Source: Streptomyces ficellus
Lineage (GTDB): Bacteria; Actinomycetota; Actinomycetes; Streptomycetales; Streptomycetaceae
DNA: 64,000 nucleotides
Direction: 5' to 3'
NCBI RefSeq assembly: GCF_030406405.1
Contig: NZ_JAUEPL010000025.1
Location: 27,281-91,280 of the forward strand
The notes beneath the pieces are model-generated. The model saw only the letters and a program-made list of their open reading frames with translations, did no database searches and was not told where the DNA came from. The position numbers and the translations under genes were made by a program. Below are positions 16,927-25,170 of this stretch, one piece after another (within the stretch, counting starts at the first letter, position 1; each line of letters begins with the position of its first letter).

Positions 16927-17709
16927 GTGATCGAGATCCTGAACCCCACCCTGCTGGCCCGAGCACGAGACTCGGGCGCCCTGGTCGCTGACATCCTGCA
17001 GGCGCTGAAGAGCCGCAGCACGATCGGCACGAACCTTCTGGACATCGACCGATGGGCCCAGGCCATGATCGTCGAGGCGGGAGCCACGTCCTGTTACGTC
17101 GACTACGAGCCGTCCTTCGGACGCGGTCCGTTCGGCCACTACATCTGCACGGCCGTCAACGACGCCGTGCTCCACGGACGGCCATACGACTACACGCTTG
17201 CTGACGGCGATCTGCTGACCCTCGACCTCGCCGTCTCCAGAGGCGGAGTCGCCGCAGACGCCGCCATCAGCTTCATCGTGGGCGACGCAAGGCCCCCGGA
17301 GAGTGTCGCGATGATCAGTGCGACCGAACGCGCGCTAGCCGCAGGGATCGCCGCTGCCGGGCCCGGGGCACGTATCGGCGACATCTCCCACGCCATCGGC
17401 ACGGTCCTCAGCGGGGCGGGGTACCCGATCAACACCCAGTTCGGAGGTCACGGCATCGGATCGACGATGCACCAGGACCCGCACGTTGCGAACACCGGAC
17501 GGCCGGGCCGTGGATACAAACTGCGCCCTGGGCTGCTGCTGGCGCTGGAGCCGTGGGTCATGGCGGACACCGCTCAACTCGTCACTGATGCCGATGGGTG
17601 GACGCTCCGAAGTGCTACAGGCTGCCGGTCAGCACACAGTGAGCACACGATCGCTATCACTCACGACGGAGCCGACATTCTCACCTTGCCGGATCAGGCG
17701 CGGCCGTGA
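16927..17709 (+). CDS. map: type I methionine aminopeptidase (M24)
   Basis: 260 residues from a GTG at 16927 with GAGAAGGA upstream; an in-frame TTG at 16903 is less likely. The enzyme removes the initiator methionine from nascent proteins using a two-metal centre. Conserved positions are visible: His in HYICTAVNDAVLHGRP, the two Asp ligands in DLLTLDLAVS and GVAADAAISF, His in GGHGIGSTMHQDPHV, Glu in LALEPWV and Glu in SEHTIAI. Streptomyces usually has another housekeeping map gene beside secY/adk, so this is probably a second, regulated copy paired with the divergent XRE protein. The C-terminus (ILTLPDQARP) is close to normal length. Confidence 0.9.
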   Translation: MIEILNPTLLARARDSGALVADILQALKSRSTIGTNLLDIDRWAQAMIVEAGATSCYVDYEPSFGRGPFGHYICTAVNDAVLHGRPYDYTLADGDLLTLDLAVSRGGVAADAAISFIVGDARPPESVAMISATERALAAGIAAAGPGARIGDISHAIGTVLSGAGYPINTQFGGHGIGSTMHQDPHVANTGRPGRGYKLRPGLLLALEPWVMADTAQLVTDADGWTLRSATGCRSAHSEHTIAITHDGADILTLPDQARP

Positions 17710-17834
17710 GGTTGGAGCCCTCGTGTTCCTCTCCTCCAAGCACCCCGCGGGCATGTGAACGGGCCAGGGTCTGTCGCGGAACTTTCCCGCCCCGGCCACC
17801 TACCGGCCTGGACCGCCGGCTTCCGGCTCCCGGC

Positions 17835-17890
17835 TTCTGGCTTCTGGCTTCTGGCTTCTGGCTTCTGGCTTCTGGCTTCTGGCTTCTGGC
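17835..17890. repeat. eight tandem copies of the 7-mer TTCTGGC
   Basis: An exact array of 8 x 7 bases directly abuts the broken end of the pirin remnant. Read on the minus strand it would encode a QKPEARS heptad, but it follows disrupted coding sequence. It probably expanded by slippage and may vary in copy number between strains. Confidence 0.9.
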
Positions 17891-17891
17891 T

Positions 17892-18241
17892 GGAGCGGGA
17901 GTACATGCACCACGCCGTGAGGGCGACCTCGTGGAGGCTGCCCGTGCTGTCGCGGTGCAGGACCTCGTCCTGGTGCAGCCAGCTGACGGTCTGTAGGCCA
18001 TGTGCGGGTGCGGCGGCACCTGCATGCCGGGGTCGTCCGCGATGCCGTCCGGCCCGTAGTGGTCGACGAAGGCCCACGCCCCCACCATGCGGCGGCCGAG
18101 GTTGGGGAGCAGCCGGCGTACCTCGGTGGATTCCCCCAGGCGTACGCGGCGGGGGCTCAGGAGCTCCCTGACCGGCTCGGCGACCCCGAACCCCCGGCCC
18201 CCGCAGACGGAGAGCGCGGCCTGACGATCAAGATTGCTCAC
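17892..18241 (-). pseudogene. pirin family protein, frameshifted and truncated
   Basis: From a GTG at 18241 the frame reads VSNLDRQAALSVCGGRGF, then AEPVRELLSPRRVRLGESTE, RRLLPNLGRRMVGAWAFVDH and MQVPPHPHM. That is an excellent pirin N-terminus including the metal-binding His region. At about 18000 one base is missing (HPHM should continue GLQTVSW). The sequence continues in another frame as GLQTVSWLHQDEVLHRDSTG, then ends within 25 codons at the 7-mer repeat array. The C-terminal cupin half is absent. The gene is therefore inactivated by a frameshift plus deletion. Confidence 0.88.
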
Positions 18242-18367
18242 GCCACCCAACCCAGCCCCGCCCGGGCGAGCGCCGGGAGGGGGAGGCCATTGATAAGACC
18301 GTCACACCTTACGGGCCGTCAGGTAACCACCCGGATGCCAGGGCAACAACAGGTGTAAAGCGGGCAT

Positions 18368-20005
18368 ATGACGAGCCATATGAGAACTCACATGCCCGAG
18401 ATCCGTGCCGCCGCCCGCCGTATGGGGCGCCGTCGCTTCCTGACCGTCGCCGGTGCCGCCGCCGCGCTCGCGTTCACCACGAACCTGCCGGCCGCCGGTG
18501 CCGCGAGCGCCGCCGAGCTGGAGGCCAGGAAGATCACCAAGGACCCGTTCACCTTGGGGGTCGCCTCCGGGGACCCGCTGCCGGACTCCGTCCTGCTGTG
18601 GACCCGTCTCGCGCCGAGTCCGTACGAGGCCGATGGCGGCCTGCCGGCCGAGCGCGTGACGGTGCAGTGGGAGGTCGCCTACGACGAGCGGTTCTTCGCC
18701 GTCATCAAGAGCGGTGTCGCCACCGCCCATCCCGAGTACGGTCACAGCGTCCATGTGGAGGTGCCGGGGCTGGACGCGGACCGCGCGTACTACTACCGCT
18801 TCCGCACCGGTACCTGGATCAGCCCTGTCGGCCGCACCCGCACCGCCCCCTCGCCCGACGCCTTCTTCACCCCCGACCTGTCCTTCGCCGCGGTCGCCTG
18901 CGCCGCCTACTTCGACGGCTACTACACGGCGTACCGGCACCTCGCCAACGAGGACCTGGCCATGGTGCTGCATCTGGGCGACTACATCTACGAGTACGGC
19001 GTCGACGCGGCGGGCGGCCACCGGGGCTATACCGATCGGCAGCTGCCCGCGCACTTCAACCGCGAGACCGTCACGCTGCAGGACTACCGGCTGCGTTACG
19101 CCCTCTACAAGTCGGATGCCGACCTCCAGGCCGCCCACGCCGCGCACCCGTTCGTCGTCACCTGGGACGACCACGAGACGGAGAACAACTACGCGGGCGC
19201 GATCCCCGAGAACGCCGTACCGCCCGAGGAGTTCCTGCTGCGCCGGGCCGCCGCCTACCGGGCGTACTGGGAGAACCAGCCACTGCGCGCCCCCCAGCAT
19301 CCGTCGGGTCCCGACATGCGGCTGTACCGGCGGCTGCGCTTCGGACAGCTCGCCCAGTTCGACATCCTCGACACCCGCCAGTACCGCTCCAACCAGGCCT
19401 ACGGCGACGGCTGGCAGACCCCGGGACCCGAGTCCGAGGACCCCTCGCGGACCATGATCGGCGCCGAGCAGGAGCGCTGGCTGCTCGACGGGTGGAAGAA
19501 CTCCGACGCCACGTGGAACGTCGTGCCACAGCAGGTCACCTTCGCCCAGCGGCGCAACGTCCCGACCCCCGACTACAAGCTCTCCATGGACGCCTGGGAC
19601 GGCTACCCCGCCTCCCGCAAGCGCATCCTGGACGGGGCGACAGCGGCGGGCGTGGACAACCTGATGGTGCTCTCCGGTGACGCGCACGTCGCCTACGGCT
19701 TCGACCTGAAGGCCGACTTCAACAACCCCGCCTCCCGGGTCGTCGGCACCGAGATCGCCACGACGTCCGTCAGCAGCGGCAGGGACGGCGCCCAGAAGCC
19801 CGGCAACTGGAACAACCTCACCCAGGCCAATCCGCACCTGAAGTTCTACGACGGGCGCCGGGGCTACACCGTGATCACGCTGGGGATGCTCCAGGCCGAC
19901 ATCAGCTTCAAGACCCTCTCGGCCGTCACCAGACCCGGTGGCACGCTCAGCACGGCCGCCTCCTTCTCCACCGGTACGGGTCTGCCCGGCCTCCATCCGG
20001 CCTGA
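18368..20005 (+). CDS. phoD: PhoD-family alkaline phosphatase/phosphodiesterase, Tat-exported
   Basis: 545 residues. A Tat signal (GRRRFLTVAGAAAALAF) is at 19-35, then the fibronectin-like N-domain (PFTLGVASGDPLPDSVLLWTR). The metallophosphoesterase core follows, with metal motifs GDYIYEYG, WDDHETENN and SGDAHVAYGFD. It hydrolyses phosphate mono/diesters outside the cell with Fe/Ca cofactors in the family. Three in-frame ATGs (18368, 18380, 18392) could start it, and none has a strong ribosome site; 18368 gives the longest product. No convincing PhoP direct-repeat box (GTTCACC type) was seen upstream, so phosphate control is not claimed. A GC palindrome after the stop may terminate it. Confidence 0.92.
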   Translation: MTSHMRTHMPEIRAAARRMGRRRFLTVAGAAAALAFTTNLPAAGAASAAELEARKITKDPFTLGVASGDPLPDSVLLWTRLAPSPYEADGGLPAERVTVQWEVAYDERFFAVIKSGVATAHPEYGHSVHVEVPGLDADRAYYYRFRTGTWISPVGRTRTAPSPDAFFTPDLSFAAVACAAYFDGYYTAYRHLANEDLAMVLHLGDYIYEYGVDAAGGHRGYTDRQLPAHFNRETVTLQDYRLRYALYKSDADLQAAHAAHPFVVTWDDHETENNYAGAIPENAVPPEEFLLRRAAAYRAYWENQPLRAPQHPSGPDMRLYRRLRFGQLAQFDILDTRQYRSNQAYGDGWQTPGPESEDPSRTMIGAEQERWLLDGWKNSDATWNVVPQQVTFAQRRNVPTPDYKLSMDAWDGYPASRKRILDGATAAGVDNLMVLSGDAHVAYGFDLKADFNNPASRVVGTEIATTSVSSGRDGAQKPGNWNNLTQANPHLKFYDGRRGYTVITLGMLQADISFKTLSAVTRPGGTLSTAASFSTGTGLPGLHPA

Positions 20006-20006
20006 G

Positions 20007-20026
20007 CGCGCCGGCGCGCCGGCGCG
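20007..20026. terminator. GC-only 20-base palindrome after phoD
   Basis: A perfect self-complementary sequence of CGCGCC/GGCGCG units starts one base after the phoD stop. It could form a hairpin in RNA and act as a terminator; no T-run follows. Confidence 0.5.
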
Positions 20027-20098
20027 TGAGCGCCTTCGCGCGACCCGCGCGGTTCACCCGTTCGGCGCCACCCGCGGGCAGACGGCGGGCGCCCGGCA

Positions 20099-20590
20099 TT
20101 GCATGGGGCCATGGGCGACCTCAACTCTTCCTCCGCCGCGGCGCCTTCGGGCGGCCGGATACCGTGCCGTACGCCACTCGCCGTCCTCCTTCTCGCCGCC
20201 GTGCCCCTGTCACTGACGGGCTGCTCCGCCGACGCCCCGTCCCCCCGCCAACGGACCAGGGCCGCCGTCCACGCGCTCTGCGAGGACCTCGGGGGGCTGA
20301 GGATGGACGCGGGCAAGCTGGCCGGCCTCAGCCCCCGGTCGAGGGGGTACGACGACCTCCGGGACCTGCGGGAGGACGTGGCCCACCACGTGGACCTGGT
20401 GACGCGCGGCGCGCGGGGCATCCGCAAGGCCAGGGCGGGCGCGGTCTCCGACGCGTACGACCGTCTCAGCAGGGCCATCGACGACCTCCCCCGCGGCGCC
20501 ACGGGCGCCCAGGCCACCAAGCGGATCCGGCCCCACCTGGAGGCGCTGGACAGGGCCATCGCCGCCTCCCAGACGGCGGTGAAGTGCTGA
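20099..20590 (+). CDS. hypothetical lipoprotein
   Basis: 163 residues. A signal sequence with hydrophobic core (LAVLLLAAVPLSLTGC) ends in a lipobox LTGC, so lipidation at Cys42 is expected. The mature part is helical, rich in Arg/Asp/Ala (for example LREDVAHHVDLVTRGARGIR), with a C-terminal lone Cys. An ATG at 20111 (MGDLNSSS) is an alternative start. No domain is recognised. It is convergent with the flavoprotein gene 15 bases away. Confidence 0.75.
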   Translation: MHGAMGDLNSSSAAAPSGGRIPCRTPLAVLLLAAVPLSLTGCSADAPSPRQRTRAAVHALCEDLGGLRMDAGKLAGLSPRSRGYDDLRDLREDVAHHVDLVTRGARGIRKARAGAVSDAYDRLSRAIDDLPRGATGAQATKRIRPHLEALDRAIAASQTAVKC

Positions 20591-20605
20591 AGCGTGCCGG
20601 AGGGT

Positions 20606-22036
20606 CTATCCGCGGTATGTCTCCAGCAGCCGCAGCCACACCTCGCTGATCGTGGGGTACGCCGGGACCGCGTGCCACAGGCGGGCGATCGGGACCTCGG
20701 CGGTGACCGCGATGGTCGCCGAGTGGAGCAGTTCCCCCACCGCCGGGCCCACCAGGGTGACGCCGAGGAGGATCTCGCGCTCCAGGTCGACGACCATACG
20801 GGCGCGGCCCCGGTACCCGTCCGCGTAGAGACCGGAGCCGGCCACGGAGGCGAGGTCGTGGTCGATGGCCCGTACCCGGTGGCCCGTCGCCTGCGCCTCG
20901 GCGAGGGTCAGGCCGACCGCCGCGGCCTCCGGGTCGGTGAAGACGACCTGCGGTACGGCGGCGTGGTCGGCGGTCGCGACATGGGCGCCCCAGGGTCCGG
21001 TGTCCAGCGGGGCCCCGCCGTCGGCACGGGCGCCGATGGCGGCTCCGGCGATACGCGCCTGGTACTTGCCCTGGTGGGTGAGCAGCGCCCGGTGGTTGAC
21101 GTCCCCGACCGCGTACAGCCAGTCACTGCCCTCGACCAGGCAGCTGTCGTCGACGGACAGCCACGAGCCCGGTTCCAGCCCGACGCTCTCCAGACCGAGG
21201 TCGTCGGTACGCGGCGCGCGGCCGGTGGCGAAGAGGACCTCGTCGGCCTCGACGCGCCCGCCGTCGTCCAGGACGAGCGTGACCGGTCCGGTGGGGTCGG
21301 GGCGCTCGACGGCGGTGACGGCCACACCGGTACGGATGTCGGCGCCGGCGTCGGTGAGCGCGTCCGCCACGTGCTCGCCGACGAACGGCTCCATCCTCGG
21401 CAGGAGGCCCCCTCCGCGTACCAGCACGGTGACGTGGGAGCCGAGCGCCTGCCAGGCGGTGGCCATCTCGCTGCCCACCACTCCCCCGCCGACCACCACG
21501 AGCCGGCCGGGCACGTGCTGGGCGGCCGTCGCCTCGCGGCTGGTCCAGGGCCGGGCACCGGCGAGGCCGGGCAGGTCGGGTAGGACGGCGCGGCTGCCGG
21601 TGCACACGGCGACGGCGTGCCGGGCGGTCAGCACGTGCCGGGCGCCGTCCGGGCCGGTGACGGCGACCCTCCTGGTGCCGTCCAGCCTGCCGTGGCCGCG
21701 GTAGAGGCGGGCGCCGATCGAGTCGAGCCAGCGGACCTGGCCGTCGTCCTTCCAGTGCGACACGTACGCGTCGCGGTGGGCGAGCACCGCGGCGGCGTCC
21801 AGCGGGCCCCGTACGGCGTCACGCAGTCCGGGCACCTTGCGGGCGTCGGCGCGGGCGATCACCGGCCGGAGCAGGGCTTTGCTGGGCATGCACGCCCAGT
21901 AGGAGCATTCACCGCCGACGAGTTCGCTCTCGACCACGGCGACGCTCAGTCCGGCCGCGGCGGCCCGGTCCGCCACGTTCTCGCCGACCGGTCCCGCGCC
22001 CACCACCACGACGTCGTACTCCACCGTCTGCGTCAT
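20606..22036 (-). CDS. FAD/NAD(P) pyridine-nucleotide disulfide oxidoreductase family
   Basis: 476 residues from the ATG at 22036 (a GTG 12 codons earlier is possible). FAD site VVVGAGPVGENVADRAA; redox pair in GGECSYWACMPSK (C-x4-C, as in lipoamide dehydrogenase and mercuric reductase but with SYWA inside); NAD(P) site VVVGGGVVGSEMATAW; second FAD motif YAVGDVNHRALLTHQG. The C-terminal dimerisation domain ends at YPTISEVWLRLL, where the family has a His-Glu pair near HAVPAYPTISE. It should be a flavin-dependent disulfide or quinone reductase. Thioredoxin lies divergently next door, but this is not the classic low-molecular-weight thioredoxin reductase. Substrate not predictable. Confidence 0.85.
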   Translation of the reverse strand: MTQTVEYDVVVVGAGPVGENVADRAAAAGLSVAVVESELVGGECSYWACMPSKALLRPVIARADARKVPGLRDAVRGPLDAAAVLAHRDAYVSHWKDDGQVRWLDSIGARLYRGHGRLDGTRRVAVTGPDGARHVLTARHAVAVCTGSRAVLPDLPGLAGARPWTSREATAAQHVPGRLVVVGGGVVGSEMATAWQALGSHVTVLVRGGGLLPRMEPFVGEHVADALTDAGADIRTGVAVTAVERPDPTGPVTLVLDDGGRVEADEVLFATGRAPRTDDLGLESVGLEPGSWLSVDDSCLVEGSDWLYAVGDVNHRALLTHQGKYQARIAGAAIGARADGGAPLDTGPWGAHVATADHAAVPQVVFTDPEAAAVGLTLAEAQATGHRVRAIDHDLASVAGSGLYADGYRGRARMVVDLEREILLGVTLVGPAVGELLHSATIAVTAEVPIARLWHAVPAYPTISEVWLRLLETYRG

Positions 22037-22161
22037 GGGCACAGTCTGGTGGTACGTGTGCGCCGTGGCCACATGGGCAGTCGGTACGGAGTCGGAATAG
22101 CGCGGCCCCGGGCACCGTTGTGCGGGGCGATCCCCACCTATACCGGGAAGAGGTAGGCAGC

Positions 22162-22530
22162 ATGAGCACCGTAGAGCTCACCAAGGAGAACTTCGACCAG
22201 GTCGTGACGGACAACGATTTCGTCCTGATCGACTTCTGGGCTGCCTGGTGCGGACCGTGCCGCCAGTTCGCCCCGGTGTTCGAGAGCGCGTCGGAGCGCC
22301 ATCCCGACCTGGTGTTCGCCAAGGTCGACACGGAGGCGCAGCGGGAGCTGGCCGAGGCGTTCAACATCCAGTCGATTCCCACGCTGATGATCGTCCGCGA
22401 CAAGGTCGCCGTGTTCGCCCAGCCCGGCGCGCTGCCCGAGCCGGCCCTGGAGGACCTGATCGGGCAGGCCCGTCAGCTGGACATGGACGAGGTACGCAAG
22501 TCGATCAAGGAGGCCCATCCCCAGAGCTGA
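22162..22530 (+). CDS. trx: thioredoxin
   Basis: 122 residues, starting at the ATG at 22162 with AGAGG upstream. The canonical active site WAAWCGPCRQFAP is present, followed by DTEAQRELAEAFNIQSIPTL with the cis-Pro of the thioredoxin fold. It is slightly longer than E. coli TrxA because of a charged C-terminal helix (MDEVRKSIKEAHPQS). It reduces protein disulfides in the cytoplasm. The gene is divergent from the flavoprotein disulfide reductase, which may or may not serve it. Repeats with a CAGGGTT core lie directly downstream. Confidence 0.93.
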   Translation: MSTVELTKENFDQVVTDNDFVLIDFWAAWCGPCRQFAPVFESASERHPDLVFAKVDTEAQRELAEAFNIQSIPTLMIVRDKVAVFAQPGALPEPALEDLIGQARQLDMDEVRKSIKEAHPQS

Positions 22531-22578
22531 CGGAGGCGGAAGCTGACGGAGGCGGACGGGCCGGGTCAGGGCCGCCGT

Positions 22579-22627
22579 CAGGGTTCTTCGCCCTTCAGGG
22601 TTTTCGCCCTCCAGGGTTCTTCGCCGT
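22579..22627. repeat. three imperfect 16-17 base tandem repeats between trx and thiolase
   Basis: CAGGGTTCTTCGCCCTT, CAGGGTTTTCGCCCTC and CAGGGTTCTTCGCCGT follow each other between the two convergent genes. The last unit reaches the thiolase stop codon. No function is evident. Confidence 0.75.
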
Positions 22628-23811
22628 CAGCGTTCCAGGACCAGCGCCAGCCCCTGCCCCACCCCGATACACAGCGCCGCGAGCCCCGTGCCCGAGCCCG
22701 CGGCGGCCAGTTGGTGGGCCACCGAGCCGGCCAGGCGGGCGCCCGAGGCGCCCAGGGGGTGGCCGATGGCGATGGCCCCGCCGCGCGGGTTGACGACGGC
22801 CGGGTCGAGGTCCGGCCACTCGGCGAGGCAGCCCAGTGACTGCGCGGCGAACGCCTCGTTCAGTTCGAACGTGGTCAGGTCGGCGAAGGTGCGGCCCGCC
22901 TTGGCCAGGGCCCGCTGGACGGCCTCCACCGGGCCGAGGCCGAAGAGCTGGGGCTCGATGCCGGTGACGGCGGAGGCGCGGATACGGGCGAGCGGCTCGC
23001 GGCCGCAGGCCTTGAGGCCCTCCTCGTCCACCAGCAGCAGCGCGGCGGCTCCGTCGTTGAGCGGGGAGGCGTTGCCGGCCGTCACGGTGCCGTCGGCGCG
23101 GAACGACGGCTTGAGCCTGGCGAGCGCCTCCATGGACGTGTTGTCGCGGACGCTCTCGTCGCGGGTGAGCTCCGCTCCCGGGTACGGGACGACCTCACCG
23201 TCGTACAGCCCCTTGGCCCACGCGTCCGCCGCCTTGCGATGGCTGGTCAGGGCGAAGGCGTCCTGCTGTTCGCGGGTGATGGCGTGCTTGTCGGCGATCA
23301 GTTCGGCGCCCTCGCCGAGCGGGACGGTCCATTCGGCGGGCATCCTCGGGTTGGTCATGCGCCAGCCGAGCGTGGTCGAGTGGAGCTGCTGGTGGCCGGC
23401 GGGAAAGGCGCGCTCGGGCTTCTGGAGCACCCAGGGCGCGCGGGACATCGACTCGACGCCGCCCGCGAGCACCACCGAGGCGTCACCGAGCGCGATGGCG
23501 CGTGCCGCCTGGATGACGGCTTCGAGGCCGGAGCCGCAGAGGCGGTTGACGGTGACGCCGGGTACGGAGACGGGGAGCCCGGCGAGGAGGACGGCCATGC
23601 GGGCGACGTCGCGGTTGTCCTCGCCGGCGCCGTTGGCGTCGCCGAGGTAGACGTCATCGATCCGGGCCGGGTCGAGGGCCGGGGTGCGGTCCACGAGCGC
23701 CTTCACGACGTGGGCGGCGAGGTCGTCCGGCCGTACGGAGGAGAGGGCGCCCCCGAACTTGCCGATCGGCGTGCGGACGGCGTCGACGATGTGGACGTCG
23801 CGGATGCTCAT
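22627..23811 (-). CDS. acetyl-CoA C-acyltransferase (thiolase)
   Basis: 394 residues, full family length. The nucleophilic Cys is in VNRLCGSGLEAV; the catalytic His in AIAIGHPLGASGAR; the acid/base Cys in LCIGVGQG. The N-terminal DAVRTPIGKFGGALSSVRPDDL is typical of degradative thiolases, close in style to 3-oxoadipyl-CoA thiolase (PcaF). It cleaves or condenses 3-oxoacyl-CoA with CoA. No beta-ketoadipate genes are adjacent, so the general name is preferred. GGGAGAG lies before the ATG at 23811, and a TGAAAT inverted repeat lies 36 bases upstream, suggesting control by a fatty-acid or aromatic-responsive repressor (inference). Confidence 0.92.
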   Translation of the reverse strand: MSIRDVHIVDAVRTPIGKFGGALSSVRPDDLAAHVVKALVDRTPALDPARIDDVYLGDANGAGEDNRDVARMAVLLAGLPVSVPGVTVNRLCGSGLEAVIQAARAIALGDASVVLAGGVESMSRAPWVLQKPERAFPAGHQQLHSTTLGWRMTNPRMPAEWTVPLGEGAELIADKHAITREQQDAFALTSHRKAADAWAKGLYDGEVVPYPGAELTRDESVRDNTSMEALARLKPSFRADGTVTAGNASPLNDGAAALLLVDEEGLKACGREPLARIRASAVTGIEPQLFGLGPVEAVQRALAKAGRTFADLTTFELNEAFAAQSLGCLAEWPDLDPAVVNPRGGAIAIGHPLGASGARLAGSVAHQLAAAGSGTGLAALCIGVGQGLALVLER

Positions 23812-23846
23812 CGGGTCTCTCCCACCTGCCTCGGCTGTTCGCTGGG

Positions 23847-23865
23847 TGAAATATTGTTCATTTCA
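23847..23865. promoter_or_regulatory. inverted repeat TGAAAT-N7-ATTTCA upstream of thiolase
   Basis: Perfect 6-base arms around ATTGTTC, strongly AT-rich against the genome background, placed where the thiolase promoter or operator is expected. Confidence 0.55.
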
Positions 23866-23902
23866 GCCTGCCGCCGAGTCTCCTTCCCTGGCCGGGGCGC
23901 TG

Positions 23903-24157
23903 TCAACGGATACGGGCGCTCAGGCCGTAGTCCAGCTCGGCGCCGTCCACCAGCAGGGCCTCGACCGCGCGGGTCTCGGGGTCGATGTCGGCCTCCATGC
24001 CCTCGCCGACGTAGCGCGGGTAGCCCGACGCGCCGATCTCACCGGTGGCCTCCACGACGGCCGACCGGATCGCGAAGTCCTCAAGGTGCGCCGCGTCGTG
24101 TCCCTCCACGTGCTCGGGCACCAGCAGGATCTCGAAACGCTGCGGATGTGTGCTCAT
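23903..24157 (-). CDS. small acidic hypothetical protein
   Basis: 84 residues: MSTHPQRFEILLVPEHVEGH at the N-terminus, then a helical middle and YVGEGMEADIDPETRAVEAL near the end. Acidic, no membrane span, no recognised domain. It starts at 24157, 47 bases downstream of the PARG-like gene on the same strand, so the two probably share a transcript. The GC-rich third-position pattern supports it as a real gene. Confidence 0.65.
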   Translation of the reverse strand: MSTHPQRFEILLVPEHVEGHDAAHLEDFAIRSAVVEATGEIGASGYPRYVGEGMEADIDPETRAVEALLVDGAELDYGLSARIR

Positions 24158-24204
24158 GCAGCCGACGCTAGAGACGTTCCCGCGGCCACGCACCTCAGGC
24201 GCCG

Positions 24205-25035
24205 TCAGGCCGCGACGGCCGCGAACGTGTCGCGGAACGCGCCCAGCGTGGTGGCCCGGGGCGTACGGTCCAGGACCGCGAACACGACCTCGTCGAAGTG
24301 GCGGGCGAACCGGCCCTCCCCGGTCAGCAGCGCCCGGAAAGCCCCCGCCACCTGCCCGGGGTCGTTGCGGAAGACCCCGCACCCCCAGGCGCCCAGCACC
24401 AGGCGCCGGTAACCGCAGGCCGCCGCCGTCTCCAGCACCCGTTCCGCGCGCGAGGCGAGCGCCGCCGGTATGCGCGCCGCCTGCTCCGGGGTACGGCTGG
24501 TGATGACCCCGGCGTTGGGCGCGGGCGAGGTGAGAAATCCCACGGTGTAGGGGGAGTTGAGCAGCCCGCCGCGGTCGTCGCGGAAGACGGGCACGCCGGG
24601 AGAGTGGATGACCCGGTCGGTGTAGAAGGGGCTGCGCTCGGCGCGGTGGTGGTCGTAGAACTCGGGGACGCGCAGCAGCGTGGCGTACAGCGCCGAGGCG
24701 CGGCACAGGGCCTCCTCCTGCGCCTGTGCGCCGTTCAGGTAGCCGCCGCCCGGGTTGCGGGCGGAGGCGAAGTTGAGGACCGCGACCTGGCCGGGCGCGG
24801 CTTCGGTGAGCCGCCGCGCCGCCTGCGTACTGGACTCCCCGGTCACCTCGAAGCGGGTCGTCCGGTCGGTCGCGGGGGTGACCCGGACGGGCTGCGGGCC
24901 GTACATCCGGGTTCCGGCGAGGGCGGCGGTGACCTGGGGACCTATGGTGACCTCGCGGCCGTCGGGGGCGCGGTAACAGCCCGCTTCGACGATGTCCTCG
25001 GTCCTCTTCGCGATCTCTCGCAGACGTGCGCTCAT
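24205..25035 (-). CDS. PARG-like macrodomain protein (TIGR02452/DUF2263 family)
   Basis: 276 residues from the ATG at 25035; an ATG at 25044 or TTG at 25053 are alternatives, none with a strong ribosome site. The signature of bacterial-type poly(ADP-ribose) glycohydrolase is seen as NPGGGYLNGAQAQEEALCRA (GGG-x6-QEE). The C-terminal macrodomain features VLGAWGCGVFRNDP also match. Family members remove ADP-ribose polymers or bind ADP-ribose. The catalytic Glu pair is present, so hydrolase activity is plausible. It is divergent from egtA with 135 bases between them and followed by a small acidic protein. Confidence 0.85.
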   Translation of the reverse strand: MSARLREIAKRTEDIVEAGCYRAPDGREVTIGPQVTAALAGTRMYGPQPVRVTPATDRTTRFEVTGESSTQAARRLTEAAPGQVAVLNFASARNPGGGYLNGAQAQEEALCRASALYATLLRVPEFYDHHRAERSPFYTDRVIHSPGVPVFRDDRGGLLNSPYTVGFLTSPAPNAGVITSRTPEQAARIPAALASRAERVLETAAACGYRRLVLGAWGCGVFRNDPGQVAGAFRALLTGEGRFARHFDEVVFAVLDRTPRATTLGAFRDTFAAVAA

Positions 25036-25170
25036 ACCCGGCATGCTCGACAATCATTCAGGCTTCAGGCAACCGGATTTCCGCACCTGGGAGCAGCGTG
25101 AGGGCGCTCTTGTGCGATCACGGGCCGGTGGCTTAGGTGGGACGGAACGCCTTCGACGGGAGGAGCCCAC

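Noticed and set aside
17835..17890. Heptamer array as a CRISPR
   Set aside because: Units are 7 bases, contiguous and without spacers; no cas genes.
17681..18250. An intact 189-codon pirin gene
   Set aside because: The frame after 18000 no longer encodes pirin; the true continuation is in another frame, and the end is repeat sequence.
18241..18367. PHO box upstream of phoD
   Set aside because: No pair of GTTCACC-like 11-base direct repeats was found; only loose similarity.
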